Source: Hahellaceae bacterium
GTDB lineage: Bacteria; Pseudomonadota; Gammaproteobacteria; Pseudomonadales; Oleiphilaceae
Reading direction: 5' to 3'
DNA length: 64,000 bases
Assembly (NCBI GenBank): GCA_024234505.1
Contig: JACKOD010000001.1
Coordinates: 788,403 to 852,402, forward strand
The notes beneath the pieces are model-generated. The model was not told where the DNA came from. It worked only from the letters and a program-made list of their open reading frames with translations, and ran no database searches. The position numbers and the translations under genes were made by a program. Positions 1 to 9,268 of this stretch are shown here, piece by piece. Each line of letters begins with the position of its first letter. Positions within the stretch are counted from its first letter, which is position 1.

Positions 1-1403
1 TCGTTAGTACCATGGTGCTGGCACGAATTCTGGTGCCGGAGGATTTTGGGTTAGTCGCACTGGCCATGGCGGTCTATGCTTTTTTAGAGTTATTGAATCA
101 GTTTGGGTTTGATGTTGCATTGATTCAAAACCAAAAGGCGACACGCGATCACTACAATTCAGCCTGGACGATGAAAGTAATTTTCGGACTGGTGGCCGGG
201 CTAATCATGTGTTTTGCCGCGCCATGGGTGTCGGATTTCTATCATGATGAACGATTGACCCACATTATTTACATATTAGCGTTAGTGTTTGTCGTAGACG
301 CATTTGAAAATATCGGGATTGTAGATTTCAGAAAAGAACTGAATTTCAATAGAGAATTCAAGTTTCAGTTGATCACCAAAGTGTTGGCAGTGACTGTCAC
401 AATCTCCCTGGCACTGTATTTTAGGAACTATTGGGCGCTTGTTATCGGTATTTTCGTTGGTCGCTGTATCTCTTTGGTTTTTTCTTACGTCTTATGTTCT
501 TACCGACCTGGGTTCACGTTGGTTGAAGCTCGGTCGCTAATAAACTTTACAAAATGGTTGTTGGCCACCAATTTTCTGGCATTTATTAACGGACGTTCGA
601 AAGAAATTATTCTGGGGAGAATATTTGAAGTTAAGGTGGTAGGACTGTATACCGTGGCAGAGGAAATTGCCAGTTTGCCCAGCACAGAAGTGATTGCGCC
701 TGTAAATAGGGCCGTTTTTCCTGGATATGCCAAAGTTGCCGAAAATAAAAGCGAGTTACAGGAATTATATTTAAACGTAATTTCTACCATTGCATTGATT
801 GCCATTCCAGCAACTATCGGTTTATCGATTCTATCGCCCTTAGTGATTCCGATTTTGTTGGGAAAAAACTGGCTCGAAGCGGTTCCGATAATCGAAATTA
901 TAGCGATAGCAGATTGTTTTATAGCATTAAATACTAATGCCGCTTATTTTTTTACTGCGCTTGGCAAACCAAGAATTACGACCTTTTTGCTACTTATCAG
1001 GGTTCTTGTGTTAGTGCCACTTTTGATAGTTTTCAGCAAATCGTTCGGGCTAATTGGTGCCGCTTATAGTTTGCTTACCGTGGGTATGATGATGTTTCCC
1101 ATTTACCTGGCGGTTATTTCAAGGCAAGTTGGGGTCTCGTTACTTAGATATATCGGGGCGGTATATCGGCCAGCGGTAGCGGCAGCCATCATGTATTTTT
1201 TGATCAAACCTTATGTGTCTGTTATAGATGCCAGTCAACTTGATTTTATTGATTTGTTGATTGATGCCCTTGGTTACTCGTTGCTTGGGGCATGTGTTTA
1301 TATTTCTTCTGTAATCGCGCTATGGGTGCTTTCGGGTATGCCTAAGTCAATTGAGAAGGAAATTCTGTTTAGAATATATGCAAAGCTAAACCTCATTAGT
1401 TAG
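1..1403 (+). CDS. Wzx-type polysaccharide flippase (5' end outside window)
   Basis: Membrane protein of the MOP/polysaccharide-biosynthesis exporter superfamily, expected to flip lipid-linked oligosaccharide units across the inner membrane. The frame is already open at the window edge, and the residues before the first Met (V-S-T-M-V-L-A-R) continue the family pattern VLARxLxPEDFG, so the true start lies upstream; about 466 residues are visible. The protein consists almost entirely of hydrophobic segments separated by short basic loops (roughly a dozen helices). It ends 61 bp before a glycosyltransferase on the same strand and opens the visible part of the polysaccharide locus. Assignment to the superfamily is secure; the exported glycan is not deducible. 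Confidence 0.87.
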   Translation, partial: VSTMVLARILVPEDFGLVALAMAVYAFLELLNQFGFDVALIQNQKATRDHYNSAWTMKVIFGLVAGLIMCFAAPWVSDFYHDERLTHIIYILALVFVVDAFENIGIVDFRKELNFNREFKFQLITKVLAVTVTISLALYFRNYWALVIGIFVGRCISLVFSYVLCSYRPGFTLVEARSLINFTKWLLATNFLAFINGRSKEIILGRIFEVKVVGLYTVAEEIASLPSTEVIAPVNRAVFPGYAKVAENKSELQELYLNVISTIALIAIPATIGLSILSPLVIPILLGKNWLEAVPIIEIIAIADCFIALNTNAAYFFTALGKPRITTFLLLIRVLVLVPLLIVFSKSFGLIGAAYSLLTVGMMMFPIYLAVISRQVGVSLLRYIGAVYRPAVAAAIMYFLIKPYVSVIDASQLDFIDLLIDALGYSLLGACVYISSVIALWVLSGMPKSIEKEILFRIYAKLNLIS

Positions 1404-1464
1404 AGAATTGACTATTAACAGCCTACCAATGCGTGGGTATTAATTGAAGACAAAGGATTTTTAG

Positions 1465-2718
1465 ATGTCTGGCAAGGCGCTTTTTGTTGCTTATCATTAC
1501 CCGCCGATCGCTGTCAGCTCGGGGGTTCACAGGACGCTGGCATTTACGCGTTATCTAGCCGACTGGGGGTGGCAGGTCACCGTGCTTACTGCAAAGCACA
1601 CGCTCTATCCTCGATACGATCTTAGTCAGAACAAAAGTATTCCTGAGCAGGTCAATGTAATTCGTGCCTGGGGAAAAGATACAGCCAGGGATTTATCTAT
1701 CGGTGGAAAATATCTCCAGTTTATGGCGATTCCTGATCGTTATCAGAGTTGGATTTTGGGGGGAGTGCTCTCTGGTTTGAAGTCAATTCGCCTCAATCGT
1801 CCCAATGTCATTATCTCCACGTATCCTATCGCGTCGGCACATGTTATTGCCTTTCTCTTACATAAATTAACGGGGATTCCCTGGGTTGCAGACTTTCGAG
1901 ATCCGATGGCACAAGAGGATTATCCTTCTAACCCAAGCGTTAAAAGAAGCTTTTTTTGGATTGAACGCCAAGCAGTCAAGTATGCTTCGAAACTCATTTT
2001 TGTAACTGAAAGTGCAAAGAATTACTATCTAGAGCGTTATCAAGATTGCGATACCAAAAAGTTTTGCGTCATAGAGAACGGCTATGATGAAGCAGTATTT
2101 TCCAGAGTGGAACTGCTTAGGCTTGGCACAGAGGTCAAGGCGACAAGTGATAATCTGTCATTAAACTTTCTGCACTCAGGAGTGATCTATCCTTCTGAGC
2201 GGGATCCACGTTTTTTGTTTCGTGCATTACAAGAGTTGAAACAGGAGGGTGGCATGGAAGGCGTCGCCATTCGCTTTACCTTGCGTGCGACCGGGCATGA
2301 CGACTTATTTGAGAAATATATTAGAGAATACGGGCTGGAGAATCTCATCTCCCTGGAGGCGCCGATACCCTATGAAGCGGCAATATCTGAAATGTTCGAT
2401 ACCGATGTGTTGTTGCTATTGCAGGCCAACAACTGTGATAACCAGGTACCCGCTAAAGCCTACGAATATATTCGGGTAGGTAAACCCGTACTTGCGCTTA
2501 CATCAAAATCAGGAGAAACCGGTCGCTTGATCAGTGAAATTCCTAATTCGAAGGTTGCACCTCTTGATGATGTTATAGAAATTAAAAATGCTTTAAGAAC
2601 TTTGATAGATGAAAAAAAGAATGGGGTGCTTTCTTCTGCACCAGCGGTAGAGAACAAATCATATAGCCGTGAAAACGGAGCCAAGAGATTAGCTGAAATA
2701 TTATCGGTTTTTTCCTAG
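1465..2718 (+). CDS. glycosyltransferase, GT4-like
   Basis: 417-residue GT-B fold glycosyltransferase, presumably adding a sugar to the polysaccharide repeat unit on the cytoplasmic face. The N-terminal domain opens with the family pattern YHYPPIAVSSGVHR and has a second core block WVADFRDP near residue 140; the C-terminal domain carries the nucleotide-sugar site region with VPAKAYEYIRVGKPVLAL near residues 330-345, including the conserved E of the E-x7-E type motif. The start is supported by AAAGGA at 1452-1457, seven bases before ATG. It lies between the flippase and a FemAB-like gene. Donor and acceptor sugars cannot be read from the sequence. Confidence 0.88.
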   Translation: MSGKALFVAYHYPPIAVSSGVHRTLAFTRYLADWGWQVTVLTAKHTLYPRYDLSQNKSIPEQVNVIRAWGKDTARDLSIGGKYLQFMAIPDRYQSWILGGVLSGLKSIRLNRPNVIISTYPIASAHVIAFLLHKLTGIPWVADFRDPMAQEDYPSNPSVKRSFFWIERQAVKYASKLIFVTESAKNYYLERYQDCDTKKFCVIENGYDEAVFSRVELLRLGTEVKATSDNLSLNFLHSGVIYPSERDPRFLFRALQELKQEGGMEGVAIRFTLRATGHDDLFEKYIREYGLENLISLEAPIPYEAAISEMFDTDVLLLLQANNCDNQVPAKAYEYIRVGKPVLALTSKSGETGRLISEIPNSKVAPLDDVIEIKNALRTLIDEKKNGVLSSAPAVENKSYSRENGAKRLAEILSVFS

Positions 2719-2741
2719 TTTATCTGTCAGGGTAGTTTAGT

Positions 2742-3833
2742 GTGTTTAATGTATTTGGATTAAGTCTTAAACAATTTAAAGAGAAAAATTACGTCGCTGC
2801 ATTTTCTGCAAAGGTGAGTCTGTTTTCTGATCCGGTCTGGTTTACCTTGCTTGATGAGCATGTAATAAAGGATACGGGGGAGGTTGTTTACTTTGTTGTC
2901 GAGAAAAATGAGCGTCCTGTATTTTTAATGCCTCTGATTATAAAGCCATTTGGCTTGCTGAAGCGGTATAAAGTAGCAGAGAGTTTAACAACTTATTACA
3001 GTACGTTTTATGAGCCCATTTACTTGGGCAATGAAGAAGATTTACCGGGCGCGCTGGATTCACTTTTTAAGTATTTGAGAAATAATAGAGTTTTATATAT
3101 TAAAGCCTATGGATTTTTAAGTGAGAGTTCGCTGTTACGCTCCATCGGTAATGCGGCAATATCATCAAACTTTACTGTTGATCGGTTTGATTGTTATGGG
3201 AATTGGTATCTCAAGGTGAGTTCAAGTGACTATGATAGTTACTACAATTCACGACCTTCCCAGCTAAAAAATACGATAAAAAGACGTTCTAAGAAAATTC
3301 TGAAAGACTTTGATTCGGTCGAATATGTCCTTGTGTCGGATAATTCTGTCGATATAGAAAAATATATTGCGGATTACGAAAAAATTTATGCAAAGAGTTG
3401 GAAAATAGATGAACCCTATAAAGAGTTTATCCGTAATATTATTCGCTATCATGCCGGAAATGGTTCCTTGCGAATGGGATTGGCATACTTAAATCACACC
3501 GTAGCAGCTGCGCAAATATGGTTTTATATTGATTCTGTAAGTTATATTTTTAAGTTGGCTTATGATCCTGATTACAGAGATACATCGGTTGGGACGTTAT
3601 TGACTGATTATTTGTTCAGGCATTCCATTTCGATTGATAATGCGACAAAAATAGACTATTTAACCGGCGATGATCCTTATAAGAAAGATTGGGTTGATAT
3701 TCGTGATCAGGTAGTTGGCGTGGAATTGTTTAATACCTATAGCATTATGGGTAAGCTACTCGTTGTTTTTAATACGGCAAAAGCCAGATTAAAACCATTA
3801 GTTAATCGGTTGTTGAAGAAAAGCAGAAGCTAA
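2742..3833 (+). CDS. FemAB/CelD-like GNAT acyltransferase
   Basis: 363-residue protein with the GNAT-like Acetyltransf_6 architecture seen in CelD/BcsL and in the FemAB-type proteins of PEP-CTERM polysaccharide loci. The central and C-terminal part (about 165-330) contains the typical run of basic residues followed by Y-x-K-S-W and the late block LAYDPDYRDTSVGTLLTDY, matching the acyl-CoA binding half of the fold. GTG start; AGGG at 2729-2732 is nine bases upstream. The stop codon directly abuts the ATG of the deacetylase, so the two are translationally coupled. Likely role: N- or O-acylation or aminoacylation of a sugar. Substrate unknown. Confidence 0.75.
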   Translation: MFNVFGLSLKQFKEKNYVAAFSAKVSLFSDPVWFTLLDEHVIKDTGEVVYFVVEKNERPVFLMPLIIKPFGLLKRYKVAESLTTYYSTFYEPIYLGNEEDLPGALDSLFKYLRNNRVLYIKAYGFLSESSLLRSIGNAAISSNFTVDRFDCYGNWYLKVSSSDYDSYYNSRPSQLKNTIKRRSKKILKDFDSVEYVLVSDNSVDIEKYIADYEKIYAKSWKIDEPYKEFIRNIIRYHAGNGSLRMGLAYLNHTVAAAQIWFYIDSVSYIFKLAYDPDYRDTSVGTLLTDYLFRHSISIDNATKIDYLTGDDPYKKDWVDIRDQVVGVELFNTYSIMGKLLVVFNTAKARLKPLVNRLLKKSRS

Positions 3834-4778
3834 ATGTTTATTCAATTGTTAGTTAAAAGCCTATCGTTTAAAAATAAGCTGCCGATTCTAATTTATCATC
3901 AGGTCTTGCCTGATGATGATGTCATGCGCCCCTTCGAGATAAATAAGACACAGTTTGATTTGCAAATGGAAGTGATCCGAAAGTATTTTCGTCCGGTGAC
4001 TCTTTATGATGGCGTGATGGCCGCCAAAGCCGGAAGGTTAACGCCAGGATCGATAGCTGTCACTTTTGATGATGGCTATGAAAACAACTACTCGGTGGCA
4101 CTGCCAATTTTGCAGAAGTATCAGATTCCTGCGACTTTCTTTGTTGCTTCTGATTTTCTGGACGGCGGGATCATGTGGAACGATGCGATACTTGAAACGT
4201 TTCGTCAGGCTCCTTTGGGTGAATTGGATTTAGGTGGATTGGAACTGGGTAGGCACTGGATTAATAGTGATGCTGATCGGTTTCCTGCAGCATTAAATGT
4301 GCTTACACAGCTTAAACATTTGCCATTTGAGGTTCGCGGGAAAAAAGTGACTGAAGTTACAAAGGGAGTCCAGCTACCCTCAGATTTAATGATGAGTTCA
4401 GAACAGGTTAGGCAGCTCAGTAGTGCGGGGATGGAGATAGGTGGCCATACGCTAACCCACCCAATATTGACTAAGGTATCTATTGAAGAAGCCCGTCGCC
4501 AGATTACTGAAAACAAGCAGACGCTTGAGCAGATTCTGGGAGAAAATATTCGTTGTTTTGCTTACCCGAATGGAAAGCCTGGTTTGGATTACGATATTAC
4601 TGTTCGGTCGCTCGTTGAAAAGGCAAATTATGCTTTGGCGGTATCTACTAGTGCAGGAGCCGGTAGTCAGTCGTGTAACCCGTTTGAGTTTCCACGTTAC
4701 ACTCCGTGGCGACGTAACCGTGTTGGTTTCTTAGTCCAGCTTATATCTAATTATTTTACAAAACCATCATACGCTTAA
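3834..4778 (+). CDS. polysaccharide deacetylase (NodB domain)
   Basis: 314-residue carbohydrate esterase 4 family protein, predicted to remove N-acetyl groups from glycan GlcNAc or GalNAc. The NodB motifs are present: TFDDG near residue 78 (catalytic base and metal Asp), HTLTH near 205 (metal His pair) and FAYPNG near 240. A YHQV segment near residue 21 is also typical of deacetylases of this type. There is no obvious signal peptide, so it may act in the cytoplasm or be membrane-associated. It begins immediately after the FemAB-like stop codon (TAA|ATG), which argues for one operon. The locus context matches deacetylases found with exosortase-type polysaccharide genes. Confidence 0.88.
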   Translation: MFIQLLVKSLSFKNKLPILIYHQVLPDDDVMRPFEINKTQFDLQMEVIRKYFRPVTLYDGVMAAKAGRLTPGSIAVTFDDGYENNYSVALPILQKYQIPATFFVASDFLDGGIMWNDAILETFRQAPLGELDLGGLELGRHWINSDADRFPAALNVLTQLKHLPFEVRGKKVTEVTKGVQLPSDLMMSSEQVRQLSSAGMEIGGHTLTHPILTKVSIEEARRQITENKQTLEQILGENIRCFAYPNGKPGLDYDITVRSLVEKANYALAVSTSAGAGSQSCNPFEFPRYTPWRRNRVGFLVQLISNYFTKPSYA

Positions 4779-4827
4779 GGCTAGGTTTAGGGTGGGCTAA
4801 TTTCGGTTTAGGAAATAATTGCGCTTA

Positions 4828-5937
4828 TTAGCGTGTATGCCATCGTGATTTCCTTGTGTGCTTAAAAAAGAGCAGGAAGAATTCTTTGAAAAAATGTTTA
4901 AATTGACTCTTTTTGTTTTCTGTATAACGACTGAGTAAGTAAATAAGAATTGGCGTTAGTAGATAAGACGAAAAAAAACTTAACGCACTATATTGATTAA
5001 ACGGAAATATAGCCGAAAAGAAGTATAGTAAGGGCATGTGATACAAGTATAACGAAAATGTATGAGAAGATAGGTTCTGAATGCGTTGCCCTGATTTAAA
5101 GCTGAAATACGGCTTGGCTTTAAATAAGTAATAACTTGAATTAATATGCAGTGCGACGAAGATCGCAAGTATGTAGTCAGAAACAAAATTATGCGCTGAG
5201 GGTAGTAGCACATAATTTACATTGTAATTAAAAAAATCCTGTGTAGTCGTGCTAATGAATGCCTGAAGTGAATCTATCGAAAGTATGACTATCCCTGTAA
5301 TTGATAAGATATACAAGCCGAAAGCGGTCTGGAAGGATAGCTTTATGCTGTTTAAATTTCTATGACAGAAAACACCAAGTAGCCATATCGGTAGATATAA
5401 CAAAATACTCGGCCCCATGATACTAAATATAATAGGGATTGCTATTAATCTGGTGTTTTTTCTGGCGTAAAACCAAACGCCGAAAAAAACATAGTATAAA
5501 ACTTCGTATCCAAGTGACCAATACGGTAAATTGGTAAATACAGTAGTATCAATCCAGCTTTGATTTATAAATAAAAGTGCCGAAGCAATAATCCAGAGTG
5601 GGTGATCCAATCTGGAATCTAATCCATCCAAATGCGCGATATTAACGTATTTTCCGGCATAAAATAATATTAGGGTTAAGATCAGAGCAGGTACTGCAAC
5701 CGAATAAATTCTTGCCATTCTATTAATGGTGTATTCGAATGCAGTTTCCTTTTTTTCGTTTGTGACAAACGAAATAACAAAACCAGACAATACGAAGAAG
5801 AAAACTACTGCTTCATGACCAAATCCGGCTATTTGCCAAAACCATCCACCTGTGAATCCCGGTAAGTGAGATATAAAAACAAAAAATGCAGCCAGAAACC
5901 GCAATAAGTCTAGGTAGATGGAATGTTGCTTGTTCAT
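4828..5937 (-). CDS. acyltransferase-3 (OafA/YrhL-like) membrane O-acyltransferase
   Basis: 369-residue integral membrane protein of acyltransferase family 3, which transfers acetyl or other acyl groups to surface polysaccharides. The N-terminus has the family start LDLLRFLAAFFVFISHLPG with the conserved His, followed by an Arg-rich loop (RMARIYSVAVPAL) and about ten membrane helices. It faces the upstream operon (convergent with the deacetylase) and is followed on the same strand order by the asparagine-synthase-like gene, whose stop is 25 bp upstream of this start, so those two are probably cotranscribed. The gene is AT-rich relative to neighbours, common for acquired glycan genes. Confidence 0.85.
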   Translation of the reverse strand: MNKQHSIYLDLLRFLAAFFVFISHLPGFTGGWFWQIAGFGHEAVVFFFVLSGFVISFVTNEKKETAFEYTINRMARIYSVAVPALILTLILFYAGKYVNIAHLDGLDSRLDHPLWIIASALLFINQSWIDTTVFTNLPYWSLGYEVLYYVFFGVWFYARKNTRLIAIPIIFSIMGPSILLYLPIWLLGVFCHRNLNSIKLSFQTAFGLYILSITGIVILSIDSLQAFISTTTQDFFNYNVNYVLLPSAHNFVSDYILAIFVALHINSSYYLFKAKPYFSFKSGQRIQNLSSHTFSLYLYHMPLLYFFSAIFPFNQYSALSFFSSYLLTPILIYLLSRYTENKKSQFKHFFKEFFLLFFKHTRKSRWHTR

Positions 5938-5962
5938 GATTTCCCATGCAATCTAGTTTCAA

Positions 5963-7768
5963 TCATGAGAAATTTTGCTCGTGGGATTGCAACCAAAGTT
6001 CCAGCATCATCATTATCCACACTAATTCACCATAATAAGATGCGTGCACTTCATGGCATTTTCGCTCCGCTGTTTCGATGAATTCCACTTGAAAAATTTC
6101 TCTTTTTTTCAAACGATCTAATGCGTCAGAGGCAAGTTGTTTCAGCGAAGCGTCATGGATCAACCATTTTCCAAAGGGTAGGCCAAAACCGTGTTTGGTT
6201 TTGTTGATGGTTTCATTGGGAAGTATAGGTGCCAGAGCGTATTTGTAAAAATCACGCAATTTTTTGCCTGGAAGCTTCATCGCAGGGGGGACATCCTGTG
6301 CCGATTGAAGCAAGCTTTCACCCAGAAGAGGGTAAACTACTTTAACCCCGGCCATCGCCGTCATATTGTTGACCTTAACCAGGTCGTTATCGGCTAGCGT
6401 GAATTTCCAGTCAAGATAGAGCATTCGATCCACAAGAGGAGCATCGATTTCATTCCAGCGGGCCTGATACTGACCATCGGGTAATGACGGGTCAACTTCT
6501 TTCAGAAAGGACTCGGTGAATACGGAAGAGGGCGGATTCTGATGCAGAAAGTTATAGAACTGAAGGCGTTCCGGAACGGTTTTTTCAGCTTGATATATGT
6601 AGCTTGCAGCTTTGTCACTCAATGGAACATTTAATTTTTGTAGCCCGCGTACTGTCGCAGTAATTAAAGGTTTAATGGCAGATGGCAGGTTTTCCCAGTA
6701 GAGAAACAACTTTTGTTTGGCGTATCGGTCGTTTCCTGCAAAAAGCTCGTCACCGCCATCGCCTGCTAGAAGCGTAGTAATTCCATGGGCTTTGGCTTCT
6801 TTGGCACAGAAATAGGCGGGCAATGCCGAGGAGTTCCCAAAAGGCTCGTCATAGTACGCGGCGAGGCTGGGGAGGCTACTGTAGATGTCTTCGGGTGTGA
6901 CGTAACGAACATGGTGATCTGTTTCAAATGCCTTGGCGACAATGTCAGCAAAACCACTTTCGTCATAACCTTCTTCTGAAAATCCAATGGTAAAGGTTTT
7001 CACCGGCGCTTTACTGTTCTTTGCCAGATAGGCGGTAACGGTTGAGCTATCCAAGCCGCCACTGAGAAAGGCGCCCGTGGTTTCAGCGTTCTTTCCGTGA
7101 ATACCAATTTCCTTTTGCAGGTTGTTTCTCAGTTCCTGAGCGAGTGCAATATTGGATTTTCGGGTTGTCTGACTGAACGAAGGCTTCCAGTAGCTGAAGA
7201 GCGAGTATGTTGCCGCGTTGTTCACAACCAGAGAGCGATGGGGTTCCAATTTATTTACGCCTTGATAGACCGTATAGGGCGCAGGAATGCAATGAAAGTA
7301 CACATAGTTGTAAAGTGCCTGCTTATTCAGCTGCATTGGTTTTGGCAATCGTTCTGCCAGGCGGCTTAATTTGTTTGTTGCACTAAAGCCTCCGCCAATT
7401 TGTGTGTAATACAGGGGAATAGTGCAAAATTTGTCATTTATCAGGGTAATTCGGTCTTCCCCTACATCGACAACGCCGACCAGAAAATGACCTTTAAGTG
7501 AATTGAGACCTTGGGGCCCATGCTGTTCGTATGCGCAGGCAACGGATTGCAGTAATTCGGATTTGCTGCTGACGCTGTCAGATAATTCTGGCTGTCCCAA
7601 CAACCAATACAGGCAGTTGTTTTTTAACAGATAATCGGTATCGCATGAAAGTGTGGCATGAAACGTAAGCGAGGTAGTCTCAAAACGGATCTCACTGCCG
7701 CTAATTGAGAGCGAATCCAGTGTGTTTAATTCCAATGGAGCGTGTTGGGATAGCACAAAGGCTTCCAT
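5963..7768 (-). CDS. asparagine-synthase-like protein lacking the glutaminase Cys
   Basis: 601 residues. The C-terminal half is an asparagine-synthetase ATP-pyrophosphatase domain with the PP-loop SGGLDS at residues 236-241 and the downstream block LLAGDGGDELFAGNDRY. The N-terminal half resembles a class II glutaminase fold (GHFLVGVVD, FSATNKLSRLA) but begins MEAFVLSQ rather than Met-Cys, so the catalytic N-terminal Cys nucleophile is absent. In exosortase-A loci an amidotransferase of this size is usual; here it would need free ammonia or catalyse another adenylation-based ligation. It forms a pair with the acyltransferase gene downstream and diverges from the acyl carrier protein gene. Confidence 0.8.
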   Translation of the reverse strand: MEAFVLSQHAPLELNTLDSLSISGSEIRFETTSLTFHATLSCDTDYLLKNNCLYWLLGQPELSDSVSSKSELLQSVACAYEQHGPQGLNSLKGHFLVGVVDVGEDRITLINDKFCTIPLYYTQIGGGFSATNKLSRLAERLPKPMQLNKQALYNYVYFHCIPAPYTVYQGVNKLEPHRSLVVNNAATYSLFSYWKPSFSQTTRKSNIALAQELRNNLQKEIGIHGKNAETTGAFLSGGLDSSTVTAYLAKNSKAPVKTFTIGFSEEGYDESGFADIVAKAFETDHHVRYVTPEDIYSSLPSLAAYYDEPFGNSSALPAYFCAKEAKAHGITTLLAGDGGDELFAGNDRYAKQKLFLYWENLPSAIKPLITATVRGLQKLNVPLSDKAASYIYQAEKTVPERLQFYNFLHQNPPSSVFTESFLKEVDPSLPDGQYQARWNEIDAPLVDRMLYLDWKFTLADNDLVKVNNMTAMAGVKVVYPLLGESLLQSAQDVPPAMKLPGKKLRDFYKYALAPILPNETINKTKHGFGLPFGKWLIHDASLKQLASDALDRLKKREIFQVEFIETAERKCHEVHASYYGELVWIMMMLELWLQSHEQNFS

Positions 7769-8148
7769 GCTTTAGATCCTCTTAACATTTAACCGATAGA
7801 TTGTGGCGTTGGAAACGGTGGTTTTTATCGGGGGGTATTATGGCACGGATTGAGGCAAGGTTTGCGTATTCGGCCGATAAAAAGCCATGATATTTATGAA
7901 TAAAAATAGGCTAGCTGGTGTTGTGCCTATTGTGAAGAGACTGTCTCAACAATGTTCGATAGCAGAGTTTTGTATGATGGCTACAAACAATGAGAACGCA
8001 TGCGATATTAGCATCCAACTTCGAAGATGATTTTTAAGTCGGCGCTTTGCAACGATTATGTTTTTTTAAAACGAGCACGTATAATCTTTACCTCGCAATA
8101 ACGATAGCACGGCGCTTAATACCGGCGCATTTAATTAGGGATATTTGC
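7769..8148. promoter_or_regulatory. divergent intergenic region between asparagine-synthase-like and ACP genes
   Basis: 380 bp with no credible gene. A TATAAT hexamer at 8080-8085 lies about 60 bp before the ACP start and is the best -10 candidate on the plus strand, although no good -35 is spaced correctly. A TGGCACG element at 7841-7847 resembles a sigma-54 -24 box, but its -12 partner is one base out of register. The likely function is divergent expression of the two polysaccharide half-operons. Confidence 0.35.
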
Positions 8149-8394
8149 ATGAATGTAAGAGAAGTGGTTTTGTCATTGGTCGCTGACACATTACAACTGG
8201 ACGGTACCAGTCAGTGGGATGATGAAACTCAGTTGTTGGGCGCCATTCCTGAATTTGATTCCATGGCAGTGGTGAATATTATCACGGCAATCGAGGAAAA
8301 CTTTGGTGTTACTGTAGATGATGACGAGATCAGTGCGGACACATTTGAAAATGTAGGCGCATTGGTTGCATTTGTTGCTGCCAAGCTTCAATGA
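8149..8394 (+). CDS. acyl carrier protein
   Basis: 81-residue acyl carrier protein of the type found in exosortase-A polysaccharide loci. The phosphopantetheine attachment Ser is S38 in the context PEFDSMAVVNI, followed by the acidic helix 2/3 pattern of carrier proteins. I chose ATG 8149 because the reading frame upstream has no carrier-protein character and TTAGGGAT sits about nine bases before it. Its stop codon overlaps an ATG in the sequence ATGA at 8391-8394, the first unit of a tandem duplication. It probably carries an acyl or amino-acyl intermediate handled by the hydrolases encoded next. Confidence 0.85.
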   Translation: MNVREVVLSLVADTLQLDGTSQWDDETQLLGAIPEFDSMAVVNIITAIEENFGVTVDDDEISADTFENVGALVAFVAAKLQ

Positions 8395-8424
8395 CAGTGA
8401 ACCCCTAATGACAGTGAACCCCTA
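8391..8424 (+). repeat. 17-bp perfect tandem duplication at a start codon
   Basis: ATGACAGTGAACCCCTA occurs twice in tandem (8391-8407 and 8408-8424). The first ATG overlaps the acyl carrier protein stop and reads only five codons before TAA; that TAA overlaps the second ATG, which opens the real hydrolase 2 frame. The unduplicated ancestor would have had a plain ATGA stop-start overlap. Confidence 0.95.
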
Positions 8425-9229
8425 TTTTTTTGAAGGTTCATCGGGGCGCCTTTTTGTATTGGAGCGTCAGCCTGATCAGCCCACTTGTGTTGTGATTTTT
8501 GTTCAACCTTTTGCAGAGGAAATGAACAAGAGTCGACATATGTTGACACAAGCTTCATTGGCTCTGGTGAATCAAGGTGCCATGACGGTGTGTTTTGATC
8601 ACTATGCAACTGGAGATAGTGAAGGTGCCGGGATTGATGCTTCGTGGACTACGTGGCGCAAAGATCTGACAGACTTGTCGTCGTCATTATCTGCCCGTTT
8701 TTCGTTGCCACAGTACTGGGTGTGTTTGCGTACCGGTGCCTTGATTGCTTTCTCAGCATTATCCGGGATGCCGGCTGAGGTAGATATCCGGCTGGTGCTT
8801 TGGAATCCGGTAGTCAACGGTAAGCAGTACATAAACCAGTTTTTCCGTCTCAGATTGGCCGGCGATATGCTGGTTTCGGGAGGAAAAAAAGTAACTACTG
8901 CCGATATACGTGACGAATTAGAACAAGGGTCGACAGAAATTGCAGGCTATCGACTTTCCAGTTCGTGGGTGGAAGAAGCCGAGTCATCGGGATTGGATGC
9001 TGCCTGTCTTGCCGGACTTTCCGGACGAAAAGTCGCGTGGATTGAAACCTCCCCCAAGGAAGCCCCATCGCTTCTGCCGGTGTCTACCCAAGTGATTAAC
9101 ACGCTACAATCGGCCGGATGTCACGTGAATGGATGGCCGGTGAGTGGTGACCAGTTTTGGGCAACCCAGGAAATCACGCTGGCTCCTGATCTGATTTCTG
9201 CAACTTGTAAGTGGGTCGCGCAAAACTGA
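8408..9229 (+). CDS. exosortase-A-associated hydrolase 2
   Basis: 273-residue alpha/beta-hydrolase-like protein matching the hydrolase 2 family of exosortase-A polysaccharide loci. Family landmarks are visible: YFFEGSSGRLF at the N-terminus, PFAEEMNKSRHM near residue 38, a GDSEG block near 75 and LVLWNPVVNGKQYINQFFRLR near 138-158. The nucleophile-elbow position reads CLRTGAL without Ser, so it may not be a standard serine hydrolase. I prefer ATG 8408 (MTVNPYFF) to the longer frame from 8366, which overlaps the carrier protein. It is translationally coupled to the ACP through the duplicated start region. Confidence 0.88.
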   Translation: MTVNPYFFEGSSGRLFVLERQPDQPTCVVIFVQPFAEEMNKSRHMLTQASLALVNQGAMTVCFDHYATGDSEGAGIDASWTTWRKDLTDLSSSLSARFSLPQYWVCLRTGALIAFSALSGMPAEVDIRLVLWNPVVNGKQYINQFFRLRLAGDMLVSGGKKVTTADIRDELEQGSTEIAGYRLSSSWVEEAESSGLDAACLAGLSGRKVAWIETSPKEAPSLLPVSTQVINTLQSAGCHVNGWPVSGDQFWATQEITLAPDLISATCKWVAQN

Positions 9230-9268
9230 TCTTGCGGATCAAGAACTTCAGTTTGTAAAGGGTTTCCA

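Noticed and set aside
7841..7856. TGGCACG followed by TTGAGGC, resembling a sigma-54 promoter before the ACP gene
   Set aside because: GG is followed after exactly ten bases by GG, and the GC lies at eleven; sigma-54 promoters need GG-N10-GC. It is also about 300 bp from the gene.
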